DNA of 64,000 bases. Source: JAJKIP01 sp037200685 (GTDB taxonomy: Bacteria > Bacteroidota > Bacteroidia > Chitinophagales > Chitinophagaceae). The stretch lies in NCBI GenBank assembly GCA_037200685.1, contig JBBCIG010000015.1, positions 1 through 64,000 on the forward strand. Reading direction: 5' to 3'. The stretch's first letter is position 1. Each line of letters begins with the position of its first letter. Of this stretch, positions 54,524 to 63,030 are shown piece by piece. Under the pieces are notes generated by a model. It had not been told where the DNA came from, searched no databases, and saw only the letters and a list, made by a program, of their open reading frames with translations. Made by a program: the position numbers and the translations under genes.

Positions 54524-54916
54524 TTATACAGTAGGAATTATTTCTTCCAAAATCGTTCCCCCGTTTTTATCATAATAAGTACAAGTCATCTCTTTTGTAT
54601 CCACCGTCCATTTTTCTATACCAGTTTCTGCAGATTGCTGGCAAAAGGTGGGATAATCAGATTCGCCTTGTTGATGTTTTTTGAGATAATCTTTAAATTT
54701 TTCTGCATTGCTGTTGCCGGCTATTTCTTTTACTTCATACCTGGCAGCGGACACTGCAGTATACTTATCTTTTCCTGCGTATTCAGTATGACCATCGCTT
54801 ACATACGTACTATATTTAGTAACTCCCAGCCTAATTATATCCTGGATATACCGGGGGAAATCTGCGCCACTTTTCACTTTTGAGTGTGCTTGTTTAATTT
54901 GATCAATCGTAAACAT
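54524..54916 (-). CDS. DUF1398-family protein
   Basis: A 130-residue cytoplasmic protein covering the whole DUF1398 domain. Typical features are MFTIDQIKQAHSKVKSGADF at the start, FPRYIQDIIRLGVTKYSTYVSDG, then a G-rich turn, and FCQQSAETGIEKWTVDTKEM-type sequence near the end with TYYDKNG. Members are small stress- or phage-linked proteins of unknown biochemical role. It is a monocistronic gene with its own terminator downstream. Identity to the family is clear; function is not. Confidence 0.85.
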   Translation of the reverse strand: MFTIDQIKQAHSKVKSGADFPRYIQDIIRLGVTKYSTYVSDGHTEYAGKDKYTAVSAARYEVKEIAGNSNAEKFKDYLKKHQQGESDYPTFCQQSAETGIEKWTVDTKEMTCTYYDKNGGTILEEIIPTV

Positions 54917-55017
54917 TCTTTGTTATTTTAAAATTTCAGCAAAGAAATGATTTCTCACAGATAAATTCTATCATTTATTTGTCACGATAATTAATTTCTT
55001 TTGTATTTTCTTTTAAT

Positions 55018-55053
55018 AAAAAAGGGCTGACAACTTTTAACAGTTATCAGCCC
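55018..55053 (-). terminator. Intrinsic terminator of the C-type lectin/T9SS gene
   Basis: GGGCTGACAACT (55024-55035) pairs with AGTTATCAGCCC (55042-55053) with one mismatch. On the minus strand it is followed by six T (complement of 55018-55023). It lies 27 bases after the stop. Confidence 0.88.
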
Positions 55054-55080
55054 TGGAAGGATGGTGGTTGATTTATTTTC

Positions 55081-58026
55081 TTATTGTATTACGATCGTCG
55101 CTACTTTGTCATCGGCTTGTATACGGTAGATACCTTTCGCAAGGCGGGCCAGGTTCAATTCCTCCCTGCCTGCGGATAATTGTTTTTCCATCACCAATTT
55201 ACCCGCACTGCTGTAGACCCTTACCGTTGATTTTTGCTGCAATTCGATCGTCACCTTTCCATTGACAACAGGGTTAGGGTAAACGATCATAGTAGTATTG
55301 GCAGAATATGATATACTTACCACTTTACTATAACTGTAACGTCCATCTTTATCCTGTTGCAAAATGCGGTAGTAGTGCATTCCTTCTCCGGGATTACTAT
55401 GCGTGAAAGAATAAGATTGAGTGATTGCGCTATTACCGGCAGCAGGCAAAGAACCGATATCGTTCCAGGTGTTACCATCAGCGCTATGCTGCATCGTAAA
55501 GTCTTTCGTATTCTCTTCAGTTGCTGTCGACCAATCTAATTGTACATCATCATTTTTCTTTTGCGCTGTAAAGCTTAGCCATGTAAGAGGAAGTGTCATT
55601 GTATTATCTCCTATAGCAAAAGGAGAGAACGTTCCGGCATAGCCTGTATACGTTAAGCTTGTTGAGGTAGAAGAAGTAGTTCCTGTTTGTTTTACCCAAC
55701 TGCTGCTCTGGTAATGAAACAATCGTGGATTAGAAATAGTAGTACTTGTTTCACCGCCATTCCAGTTAAATACAAAGCTCACTCCACTGCCGCCATTAGC
55801 GTTTGTTTTTGCAATATCCCATGTACGTTTTACTCTTGGCGAAGTGGATGTCGTTCCACTGCTACCGTTCCGGTACACTTCATCCAAAACAAATACAGAG
55901 AAATCATCAGCGCTACCACTATTGTTGGTGATGGTCACAGGGTTATAAGCGCTGTTTCCAATAGGATATATTTTTGAAATACCATTACTAACTGTCATTT
56001 TTAATTTACCGCTGCCGGTTGTCTTAACATAATTATTGCTGTTAGCTCCTGTAAAGCTGTTAGCTGTCAATGTATAACTGCCCAGGACTATTTTGCGATT
56101 GGAGGCTGAAAAATCAATATTACCAAACGTATAATTCTGATCGAGTACCAGGTCATTAGAAGCACTACTGCTGATCACCACATCTGCGCCGGCACTGGAA
56201 GGAACAGTATTGCATTTCCAGTTGGTCATTGTGGAAGAAGCGGTGTTTGTTGTTCCCAGCCATTGATACTGTGCGGAGCCATAAATGTATACGGTACCGG
56301 TAGAACTATAAGTTGTTCCGCAGGCCCCATTAGTTACAACAGCTCTGTAAAGTCGTGTACCAGGAACATTTGTGTAAGGTTGCGATGCAGTAGTGTTCAC
56401 AATATCTATCCAGATTATTCCATTATCATCTGAATATTGCCATTTAGTGATACTGCCTGTATAGCTGGATAAAGTAAGTGTTCCTGAGTTAGTGCTGGTG
56501 CAATAGTCAGCACTGCTAACAGATCCGCCAACCGGGGCTGTACCTGCTGTAATTGTTATGAGTAAACCAGGCGTAAATACAGGACTACCACATCCATTAT
56601 TTTGTACCTGTGCCCTGAAGTAACGGGAAGCGGTCAATACATAAGAAAGATTGTTCGTGGTATTGCTGATATCAATAGCACCGGAGAAATCACTCGCAGC
56701 GCTTACCTGCCACTTAAGGATATTACCTGAATTTCCAAATAATGTTAACACGGCGGATGATCCTGAACATATCGTAGTGTTATCTGAGAAAATATTACCT
56801 GCAATAGTAGGAGTTACGTACACGGCGACACTGGATGTAGTAAGGTTTGTACAAACAGCCGGGCTGGTCGTATTTACTATCGCACGGTAATAGGTCGTTT
56901 GAGAAATATTAGAAACGGTATATGTAGCAGAAGCCGAAGAAGGAATACTTACGCCGGCTGTAAGGAAGTTATCCAACGAATATTCCCATCCCTGTACAGA
57001 ACCCGTAAAACCACTTGCTGTAAGAGCAGTACTGTTGGTACCTGAACAAACCGATACACCACCACCTGTGATGCTACCACTCGGAGCGCCGTTCACATAG
57101 ATAGTGCGGGTCGATATCACCGTACTCGTAACAAGATCGTTTGGCATGCCCCCATATTCTATCAGTGCACCTAAAGTGCTGCTGATTGGAAGGTCATTCC
57201 AGCGGCCCAGGTTACCTGAATATAATTGTGTGTAATATTCATTACCGGAGTTATTAGGCTCGCCGGTATTCCAGTTCATATAACTTCCATTTTGAGCTGC
57301 CGGTGTACCAAGGCCGGAAGAAACAAATGTTCCCTTTTCAGGTCCCGTTACCCAATATACGTTTCCAATGGCCGCTGTCTGGTCAGCATAAGCAGTAATA
57401 CCTGAAGCCAATAACATGTTGCGATCATAACTTGAACCAACCCAGCAATCCGCTGTCATGATCTTCCAAACGAAATTATTTTCGGCCGCGGAAGTGATGG
57501 TAGCAAGATATCCTTCCCTTCCAAAATAAGATTGGGTGGAAGCATATGTTTTTGCATTGAGCCAGTTTTGTCCCGTACCGTAATATTGATAATAATGGCC
57601 GGTCAGTGTATTATAATATTTATTGCCTACTGTGAATGTAACACCCCTTCTTTCCGGGAAACAAGTTGCCGAAGTGGTTTGCAGGGTTACTGTTCTCAAC
57701 AACGCTTGCCAGTTCGCAGCAGTCGTCGTGCCTGTAAATACAAGGCTGCGTGTAGTAGCATTGAATGCAGTGGCGCTAACACCGGAAGGCAAACCGCCGG
57801 TATAAGAAAGCACATCACCGGATGTATAACTATCAGTGATAGACACGATGAAGTCGGTGAGATTGCCGTTAGCCGTGATGACAAGGCCCGCATCTACAGC
57901 GGTAGCGACATTGTTTGTAATTGTGTTAGTCGATGAAGTTCCTGCAAGGGCAACTTGGGTTGCGGTTTGTGCATTAGCATTTATAAAAATGCATAGCACA
58001 AGAAGGGGGAGTAATAATTTTTTCAT
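55081..58026 (-). CDS. Secreted C-type-lectin/Ig-like protein with T9SS type A sorting domain
   Basis: A 981-residue exported protein (signal peptide to NANAQ, residue 20). An N-terminal adhesin-like beta domain (about 22-125) leads into a C-type-lectin-like domain (about 130-300) with the calcium/sugar EPN motif in WNTGEPNNSGNEYY and WNDLPISS downstream. Then come several Ig/SprB-like repeats (about 310-590) rich in SITGGGVSVCSGTNS-type cysteines, a parallel-beta segment (about 590-790) and an FN3-like part. A type A sorting domain sits at the end (YPNPVVNGKVTIELQQKST, LAKGIYRIQADDKV). It is likely a surface adhesin binding glycans through its lectin domain and secreted by T9SS. The size and mosaic layout are common in gliding Bacteroidota. 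Confidence 0.87.
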   Translation of the reverse strand: MKKLLLPLLVLCIFINANAQTATQVALAGTSSTNTITNNVATAVDAGLVITANGNLTDFIVSITDSYTSGDVLSYTGGLPSGVSATAFNATTRSLVFTGTTTAANWQALLRTVTLQTTSATCFPERRGVTFTVGNKYYNTLTGHYYQYYGTGQNWLNAKTYASTQSYFGREGYLATITSAAENNFVWKIMTADCWVGSSYDRNMLLASGITAYADQTAAIGNVYWVTGPEKGTFVSSGLGTPAAQNGSYMNWNTGEPNNSGNEYYTQLYSGNLGRWNDLPISSTLGALIEYGGMPNDLVTSTVISTRTIYVNGAPSGSITGGGVSVCSGTNSTALTASGFTGSVQGWEYSLDNFLTAGVSIPSSASATYTVSNISQTTYYRAIVNTTSPAVCTNLTTSSVAVYVTPTIAGNIFSDNTTICSGSSAVLTLFGNSGNILKWQVSAASDFSGAIDISNTTNNLSYVLTASRYFRAQVQNNGCGSPVFTPGLLITITAGTAPVGGSVSSADYCTSTNSGTLTLSSYTGSITKWQYSDDNGIIWIDIVNTTASQPYTNVPGTRLYRAVVTNGACGTTYSSTGTVYIYGSAQYQWLGTTNTASSTMTNWKCNTVPSSAGADVVISSSASNDLVLDQNYTFGNIDFSASNRKIVLGSYTLTANSFTGANSNNYVKTTGSGKLKMTVSNGISKIYPIGNSAYNPVTITNNSGSADDFSVFVLDEVYRNGSSGTTSTSPRVKRTWDIAKTNANGGSGVSFVFNWNGGETSTTISNPRLFHYQSSSWVKQTGTTSSTSTSLTYTGYAGTFSPFAIGDNTMTLPLTWLSFTAQKKNDDVQLDWSTATEENTKDFTMQHSADGNTWNDIGSLPAAGNSAITQSYSFTHSNPGEGMHYYRILQQDKDGRYSYSKVVSISYSANTTMIVYPNPVVNGKVTIELQQKSTVRVYSSAGKLVMEKQLSAGREELNLARLAKGIYRIQADDKVATIVIQ

Positions 58027-58188
58027 TGGACGTGATTGGATTTTAATAATTAAATCATCAATGCGATGATTTTTTTTCGATTTTAAAAGTAGTGTTCAAA
58101 CGATAAAAAATCGAATTACATCTATTAGGAATCAATTATTTGATATTTATCAAATATGTTTTATTGTATAATAAGAATAAACACTTAA

Positions 58189-59208
58189 TTATTGAAGAAT
58201 AGCATCGTTGTGTATGTGCATAGTGCATTGATGATATCCATCGCCTAATGAGTAACCTGGCTCAGTTACAATGGTTTTTGGTTTTTGTTTTACAACTACT
58301 TCTTCAAGATTAGAATCAAAAATCCATAATAATAATGGTTTCTGCCTACTGTCAATAATTTTACTTAGTGCAGTAAGAAATTTCACTGATACTGCGGGGC
58401 ATCCCTCACTGATACAAGCGCCCATAATATCTTCTTCATCAGGAATACATCCCATTGGGTGCAATACAACGTTGCGATCATAAGCATTCTCGTTTGATGT
58501 ATCAAGGCCTGCCAGGCGATAAGATTCACCATATTCTCCCCGGTATTTACTCATTATTTTATATCGCCCTAATGAAGTGCACCGGCTTCCTTTCTGATCA
58601 GAGTATTGTTTATCGTATCTCGATTTTCCCATACCACGGCCCTGTGCCACTAAACCAGAATGCTCAATCTGCATGCTGGTAAGGTTTATTATAAAGAACC
58701 TTTTCTTATCCGAAGCGATTGCCATGTTACTTAAGAATACATAAGAAGTATCAAAACCTTTTTCTATTGCGTATTGCTTCAGGGCTTTTGCATATAATAT
58801 AACCTGCGCCGTGGAATAATTATCTATTCCAACATCCGCTTTGCAGTTTGAAGGATAAGTAAATGAAGTAGGCTTGAAACTTATATCAAGATCATATTCA
58901 TTTAAAGAATTACTATTCAATAATGCGGGTAAATCATTACTTGAAAGCTTTGCTGCATTATCAATGCTCTTTGATTCAGTGGCCCCCAAAGAAGTTGGCA
59001 AGACAACAGCACTGTATTGTTTTGCGGTTGGTTCTACTGCTGAATAAGAAGAAACAAAGTTGGTGGTAAATACTTTGTAGGGACTGTTGCGGGCAACGTC
59101 TCTTTGAGAAGCAAAGTCCAACTGTGCAGAAGCGGGAATTACCGCTAAAAATGAAAGAATGGATAAAGCGTTCTTTGCACGGGCAAAGAGAATGCCTTTC
59201 GTTTTCAT
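58189..59208 (-). CDS. Murein L,D-transpeptidase catalytic-domain family protein
   Basis: A 339-residue exported protein with a short signal (about 10-28, ending PASAQ). The YkuD-like catalytic domain covers about 130-300. Key pieces are FFIINLTSMQ, GSRCTSLGRYKI, LHPMGC with His250, and ISEGCPAVS with the nucleophile Cys270. It belongs to the 'murein L,D-transpeptidase catalytic domain' group, which works on peptidoglycan stem peptides in the periplasm. The ~100-residue N-terminal stretch is serine/alanine-rich and looks like a linker. Both catalytic residues are present, so activity is expected. Confidence 0.88.
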   Translation of the reverse strand: MKTKGILFARAKNALSILSFLAVIPASAQLDFASQRDVARNSPYKVFTTNFVSSYSAVEPTAKQYSAVVLPTSLGATESKSIDNAAKLSSNDLPALLNSNSLNEYDLDISFKPTSFTYPSNCKADVGIDNYSTAQVILYAKALKQYAIEKGFDTSYVFLSNMAIASDKKRFFIINLTSMQIEHSGLVAQGRGMGKSRYDKQYSDQKGSRCTSLGRYKIMSKYRGEYGESYRLAGLDTSNENAYDRNVVLHPMGCIPDEEDIMGACISEGCPAVSVKFLTALSKIIDSRQKPLLLWIFDSNLEEVVVKQKPKTIVTEPGYSLGDGYHQCTMHIHNDAILQ

Positions 59209-59582
59209 GTTACGAATTAATAGGGTGACGGAAAGGGTGATATGAGCCGTGGTTAACGCAGGTAAAGAATAATATCCTAAGAGGTATTACACAGGAAAGA
59301 AATCAACAGTAATCAGGGATATCTTTTGGCTTATAAACAGGAGAGGAAGAATAAAAATAATATGTGGGAACGATTTGTGCAAGCTTTTCTACAAATTTTT
59401 ACGGTCTGGAGTGATCGTGTCTTTACGATCTGATCTATAAAATCTTCAGTTCATACAAGTTAACCAACAGCCCATTCATTTTCATGCCGGAATAGGGGTA
59501 AGCGGCCATTCAGTTGTTATATTAAAAATTACTTTTGGCCGCAGCATTATTATTATCAGAAACAGGATACTGCTCCATCAGA
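59209..59582. other. Gene-free stretch, about 370 bases, divergent promoters
   Basis: It separates the divergent L,D-transpeptidase and sigma-factor genes. A TACTTTTG (59530-59537) is a good -7 element for the sigma gene; a TTG at 59514-59516 is too close (13 bases) to be its normal -33. Nothing else is recognised. Confidence 0.45.
59530..59537 (+). promoter_or_regulatory. Predicted -7 element for the ECF sigma gene
   Basis: TACTTTTG matches TAnnTTTG; transcription would begin near 59544. This makes the upstream in-frame TTG at 59535 an unlikely start and supports the ATG at 59583. Confidence 0.45.
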
Positions 59583-60152
59583 ATGGAATTACAGGATCAA
59601 CCGATAGGCTTATTGCTGGCCCAAAAGGACGGGACGGCTTTTGAACAGGTTTTTAAATCACATTTTAAAGGCCTGCATGCTTATGCCTTCACTATCCTGA
59701 AAAATGAAGAGGAGGCGGAAGAAATGGTGCAGCAGGTTTTTTTTAAGTTATGGGAACGATCGGAAAATCTTTCTTTCACTGGTTCCGTCACTGCATATTT
59801 ATACCGTGCGGTGCATAATGAAAGCCTGAACTTCATCAAGCATCAAAAAGTAAAAGCATCACATCAATTACATGTTGCATACAGCATGAAAAATCAATCA
59901 GAACATGCGCAGGGCAAAATGATCAGCAAGGAGCTGGAAAATAAATTCAGGGAAGCGCTGAATGAATTGCCTGAACAATGCCGTACTGTTTTTCAGCTCA
60001 GCCGTTTTGAAGACATGAAATACAGGGAGATCGCCGATAAACTTGATATTTCCGTGAAGACAGTCGAGAACCACATGGGTAAAGCATTGAAACTATTAAG
60101 AACAAAGCTGGTTGACTTCTTACCACTATTATTAATATTATTAAATCTATAA
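59583..60152 (+). CDS. ECF sigma factor of the FecI-like Bacteroidota group
   Basis: 189 residues from the ATG at 59583. Region 2 covers about 10-85 (FEQVFKSHFKGLHAYAFTIL, EEAEEMVQQVFFKLWERSE). Region 4 is at about 125-180 (LPEQCRTVFQLSRFEDMKYR, then EIADKLDISVKTVENHMGKA). Family knowledge: these sigma factors are controlled by FecR-type inner-membrane anti-sigma factors and by outer-membrane receptors with STN domains. The following genes encode exactly FecR, an STN protein and a TonB receptor, so a cell-surface signalling cascade is likely. The C-terminus ends in a hydrophobic LLLILLNL tail. Confidence 0.92.
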   Translation: MELQDQPIGLLLAQKDGTAFEQVFKSHFKGLHAYAFTILKNEEEAEEMVQQVFFKLWERSENLSFTGSVTAYLYRAVHNESLNFIKHQKVKASHQLHVAYSMKNQSEHAQGKMISKELENKFREALNELPEQCRTVFQLSRFEDMKYREIADKLDISVKTVENHMGKALKLLRTKLVDFLPLLLILLNL

Positions 60153-60184
60153 TTCTGGATAAATTCTACCATATTGATGATGAC

Positions 60185-61120
60185 TTGCTGGTAAAATACT
60201 TACTGGACGAAGCGACTACTGAAGAGCAGCAACAGGTGAAGCAATGGCTGAGTGAGGATAATGCAAACCTTGCTTACTATAATCAATTTAAAAAAGTATG
60301 GGAAAGCAGCCAGCAACTAGCGTTAACCTCTACCGCGGATGAAAATAAAGCATGGGAAAAATTTCAGCGGCGGATAAAAAGAAAAGAAACGCCTGTACAC
60401 CGTGCCCGTTTTGGCTGGATGAAAATCGCCGCTGCTGTAATTTTCTTATTAGGAATTGGAATATTGGGGTATTGGCTATCAAATGATCCGGTAAAAGAAA
60501 TGATAGTACAGGCGCAGCAAGTGGTATTAAATGATACGTTGCCGGATGGTTCTGTTGTTACGGTGAATAAAGGTTCTTCCATTTCTTATCCATCTAAATT
60601 TAAAAATGAAACAAGACCTGTTACATTAAAAGGAGAGGCTTTCTTTAATGTGTCACCCGACAAAAAGAAACCATTTGTTATTTCTGTAAATGATGTGCAG
60701 ATTACGGTAGTAGGTACTTCTTTTAATGTAAAAAGTAGTAATGGTAACACAGAAGTGATAGTGGAAACAGGAATCGTGAAAGTGACAAAGGCGGGAAAAA
60801 CTGTTGAACTTAAAGCAAAAGAAAAACTACTGGCAGAAACAAAGGATTCAGCATTGATAAAAGATTCAGTAAACGATCAATTGTATAAATATTACCGCAC
60901 CAGGGAATTTGTATGTGATAATACGCCCTTGTGGAAACTGGTGGAAGTGGTAAATGAAGCTTATCAAGCTAATATCGTGATTGCAGATCCTGCATTAAAA
61001 GACCTGAAACTGACGACCACTTTTTATAATGAATCGCTTGAACAGGTGCTGAATGTCATCATTATCACATTTGATATCAAAGCCAGTAAAGAAGGAAATA
61101 CGATCATTTTACAACCATAG
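60185..61120 (+). CDS. FecR-family anti-sigma factor, start uncertain
   Basis: 311 residues as drawn from a TTG at 60185. Family-like sequence (LDKFYHIDDDLLVKYLLDEA) continues upstream, and the frame is open into the sigma gene without any ATG, so the real start may be a CTG at 60155, 3 bases after the sigma stop (TAA 60150-60152). One membrane helix, AAAVIFLLGIGILGYWL, lies near residues 80-96. The FecR domain follows (about 110-210: LPDGSVVTVNKGSSISYPSK, LKGEAFFNVSPDKKKPFVIS), then DUF4974 (about 235-311: TPLWKLVEVVNEAYQANIVI). Family knowledge: it holds or activates the sigma factor on a signal from the outer membrane. Confidence 0.88.
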   Translation: MLVKYLLDEATTEEQQQVKQWLSEDNANLAYYNQFKKVWESSQQLALTSTADENKAWEKFQRRIKRKETPVHRARFGWMKIAAAVIFLLGIGILGYWLSNDPVKEMIVQAQQVVLNDTLPDGSVVTVNKGSSISYPSKFKNETRPVTLKGEAFFNVSPDKKKPFVISVNDVQITVVGTSFNVKSSNGNTEVIVETGIVKVTKAGKTVELKAKEKLLAETKDSALIKDSVNDQLYKYYRTREFVCDNTPLWKLVEVVNEAYQANIVIADPALKDLKLTTTFYNESLEQVLNVIIITFDIKASKEGNTIILQP

Positions 61121-61132
61121 ATTTATCCGGAG

Positions 61133-62953
61133 ATGAAAAAGAGTGTCAGTGCCATTATTTTAATTTTATTTATCAGTAATGCTTCCGCACAAAATCTTTT
61201 ATCAAAAAATATATCGCTGGATGTAACACGGCAGCGACTGGATAATGTGCTGGAGATACTGAGCAACAAAGGTGATTTTTATTTTTCCTATAATTCAAGA
61301 ATTGTTAAGAAAGACAGTCTTGTAACATTGAATATCCGCAATAAAACGGTAAACGAGATATTGGCCATTTTATTTAACGGCACGTATGAATTCAGGGAAA
61401 GCGGTAACTATGTGATCATCCGCAAAGCGCCGATCCGCATGACGATCGTTACAAATAAAGGGGCGTTAGAAGAAAAAGTTTATTCCGTCAGTGGTTATGT
61501 GTTTGATGAACTGTCGGGCATGGCGATAAATGAAGCAAGCGTATACGAAAAAAAGTTACTAGCCTCATCCATGACGGACGGCGCCGGCTTTTTTAAATTG
61601 AAATTAAAAAGCAGTAAATCCAGCACCGCAACATTAACGGTTAGTAAAGAATTTTATGAAGATACGTCAGTGATCATTGAACCAAGGTTCAGCCAGCAAT
61701 TAACGATTACAATGTTGCCCGTTGAAAGACTGGAAGAAAATACCATTATTACCCCCGAAGATTATTTGATTCGGGATTCAATCAAAACGGAACCGGTAAT
61801 TGATACTACTGTAAATTTTATATCGGCCGCAGATTCAGCAAAAGTTGAACGAACAGGCATGGGAAGGTTCTTGCTTTCTACCAAACAAAAAATGCAAAGC
61901 ATCAACCTGAGAAAGTTTTTTACAACTCGTCCGTTCCAGGCTTCTTTAATTCCGGGTCTGGGTTCGCATGGCAAAATGAGTGGACAAGTCATAAATAATT
62001 TTTCATTGAATATTTTCGGCGGCTATACTGCGGGCACAAATGGCATGGAGATCGGTGGTTTATTTAACATTGATAAAAAAGAGGTGAAATATTTCCAGGC
62101 TGCTGGGCTGTTCAATGTAGTGGGAGGACAAGTACGAGGTTTCCAGGTAGCGGGCATTAATAATACAGTATTGGATACAACAAAAGCATTCCAGGCCGCA
62201 GGTATAAGCAATGTGGTAAAAGGAAAATTCGTCGGCTTCCAGTTAAGCGGCGTTTATAATCATGTTACCGATAGTATGAAAGGCATGCAGGTGGGCGGAG
62301 TAGCGAACTTTGCCCGGAAAAAAGTAAGCGGTGTACAAATAGCCGGAGTCATTAATTTCAGTAACAAAGAAACAGACGGCGTACAAATATCCGGGGTCTT
62401 TAATTACTCAAAAAAATTAAAAGGGTTACAATTTGGGTTGATCAATATCGCCGACACTTCAGAGGGTTTTAGTATTGGCTTAATCAATATCGTTTTAAAA
62501 GGATATCATAAACTCAGCTTTTCTACCAATGAGATATTAAATGTAAACGCCGCATTTAAAACAGGCCATTCAAAATTCTACAGTATCCTGCAGGGAGGAT
62601 TGAATACGGGAAATGAAAAAGCATATTCGTTCGGCTATGGCCTTGGCAGTGAATTCAATTTGAATAAAAAGAAAAACCTTTCCCTGAACCCTGAGTTATC
62701 ATCCCAATATCTTTATCTCGGATCATGGGATTATACTAATATATTGAACAAGTTTCATCTTAACCTGAATGTGAAATTCAATAAATATGTTTCGCTTTTT
62801 GCAGGCCCTTCATTCGCCGTATTTATTTCTGATCAAAAAACAGGAATAACGGGTTATCGTTTTCCTGTTCCTCCTTCCGGATACAAAACAATTTCTTTCA
62901 GCGATAAGGTTACTGGTTGGTTTGGCTGGAATGCTGGTATCAATTTTTTCTAA
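61133..62953 (+). CDS. STN / CarboxypepD_reg / LA_2272-type surface repeat protein
   Basis: A 606-residue exported protein (signal peptide to NASAQ, residue 20). An STN domain (about 25-105: SLDVTRQRLDNVLEILSNKG, FYFSYNSRIV) is followed by a CarboxypepD_reg-like domain (about 118-205). Residues about 300-455 hold roughly 20-residue repeats of the type 'GFQVAGINN', 'GFQLSGVYN', 'GMQVGGVAN', 'GVQIAGVIN', 'GVQISGVFN' and 'GLQFGLIN', resembling the LA_2272 surface-repeat family. The C-terminal part looks like an outer-membrane beta-barrel (LNLNVKFNKYVSLFAGPSFA). It lies 12 bases after FecR. Carrying STN here, rather than on the TonB receptor, is unusual; it is probably the FecR partner. Function beyond that is unknown. 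Confidence 0.82.
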   Translation: MKKSVSAIILILFISNASAQNLLSKNISLDVTRQRLDNVLEILSNKGDFYFSYNSRIVKKDSLVTLNIRNKTVNEILAILFNGTYEFRESGNYVIIRKAPIRMTIVTNKGALEEKVYSVSGYVFDELSGMAINEASVYEKKLLASSMTDGAGFFKLKLKSSKSSTATLTVSKEFYEDTSVIIEPRFSQQLTITMLPVERLEENTIITPEDYLIRDSIKTEPVIDTTVNFISAADSAKVERTGMGRFLLSTKQKMQSINLRKFFTTRPFQASLIPGLGSHGKMSGQVINNFSLNIFGGYTAGTNGMEIGGLFNIDKKEVKYFQAAGLFNVVGGQVRGFQVAGINNTVLDTTKAFQAAGISNVVKGKFVGFQLSGVYNHVTDSMKGMQVGGVANFARKKVSGVQIAGVINFSNKETDGVQISGVFNYSKKLKGLQFGLINIADTSEGFSIGLINIVLKGYHKLSFSTNEILNVNAAFKTGHSKFYSILQGGLNTGNEKAYSFGYGLGSEFNLNKKKNLSLNPELSSQYLYLGSWDYTNILNKFHLNLNVKFNKYVSLFAGPSFAVFISDQKTGITGYRFPVPPSGYKTISFSDKVTGWFGWNAGINFF

Positions 62954-63030
62954 AATTTTGTTAACGGGTAGGGGTATCATCTTCTTTGGTTGTTTTATAA
63001 ATAAAATTATAACCAACGACACAAAAGAAG

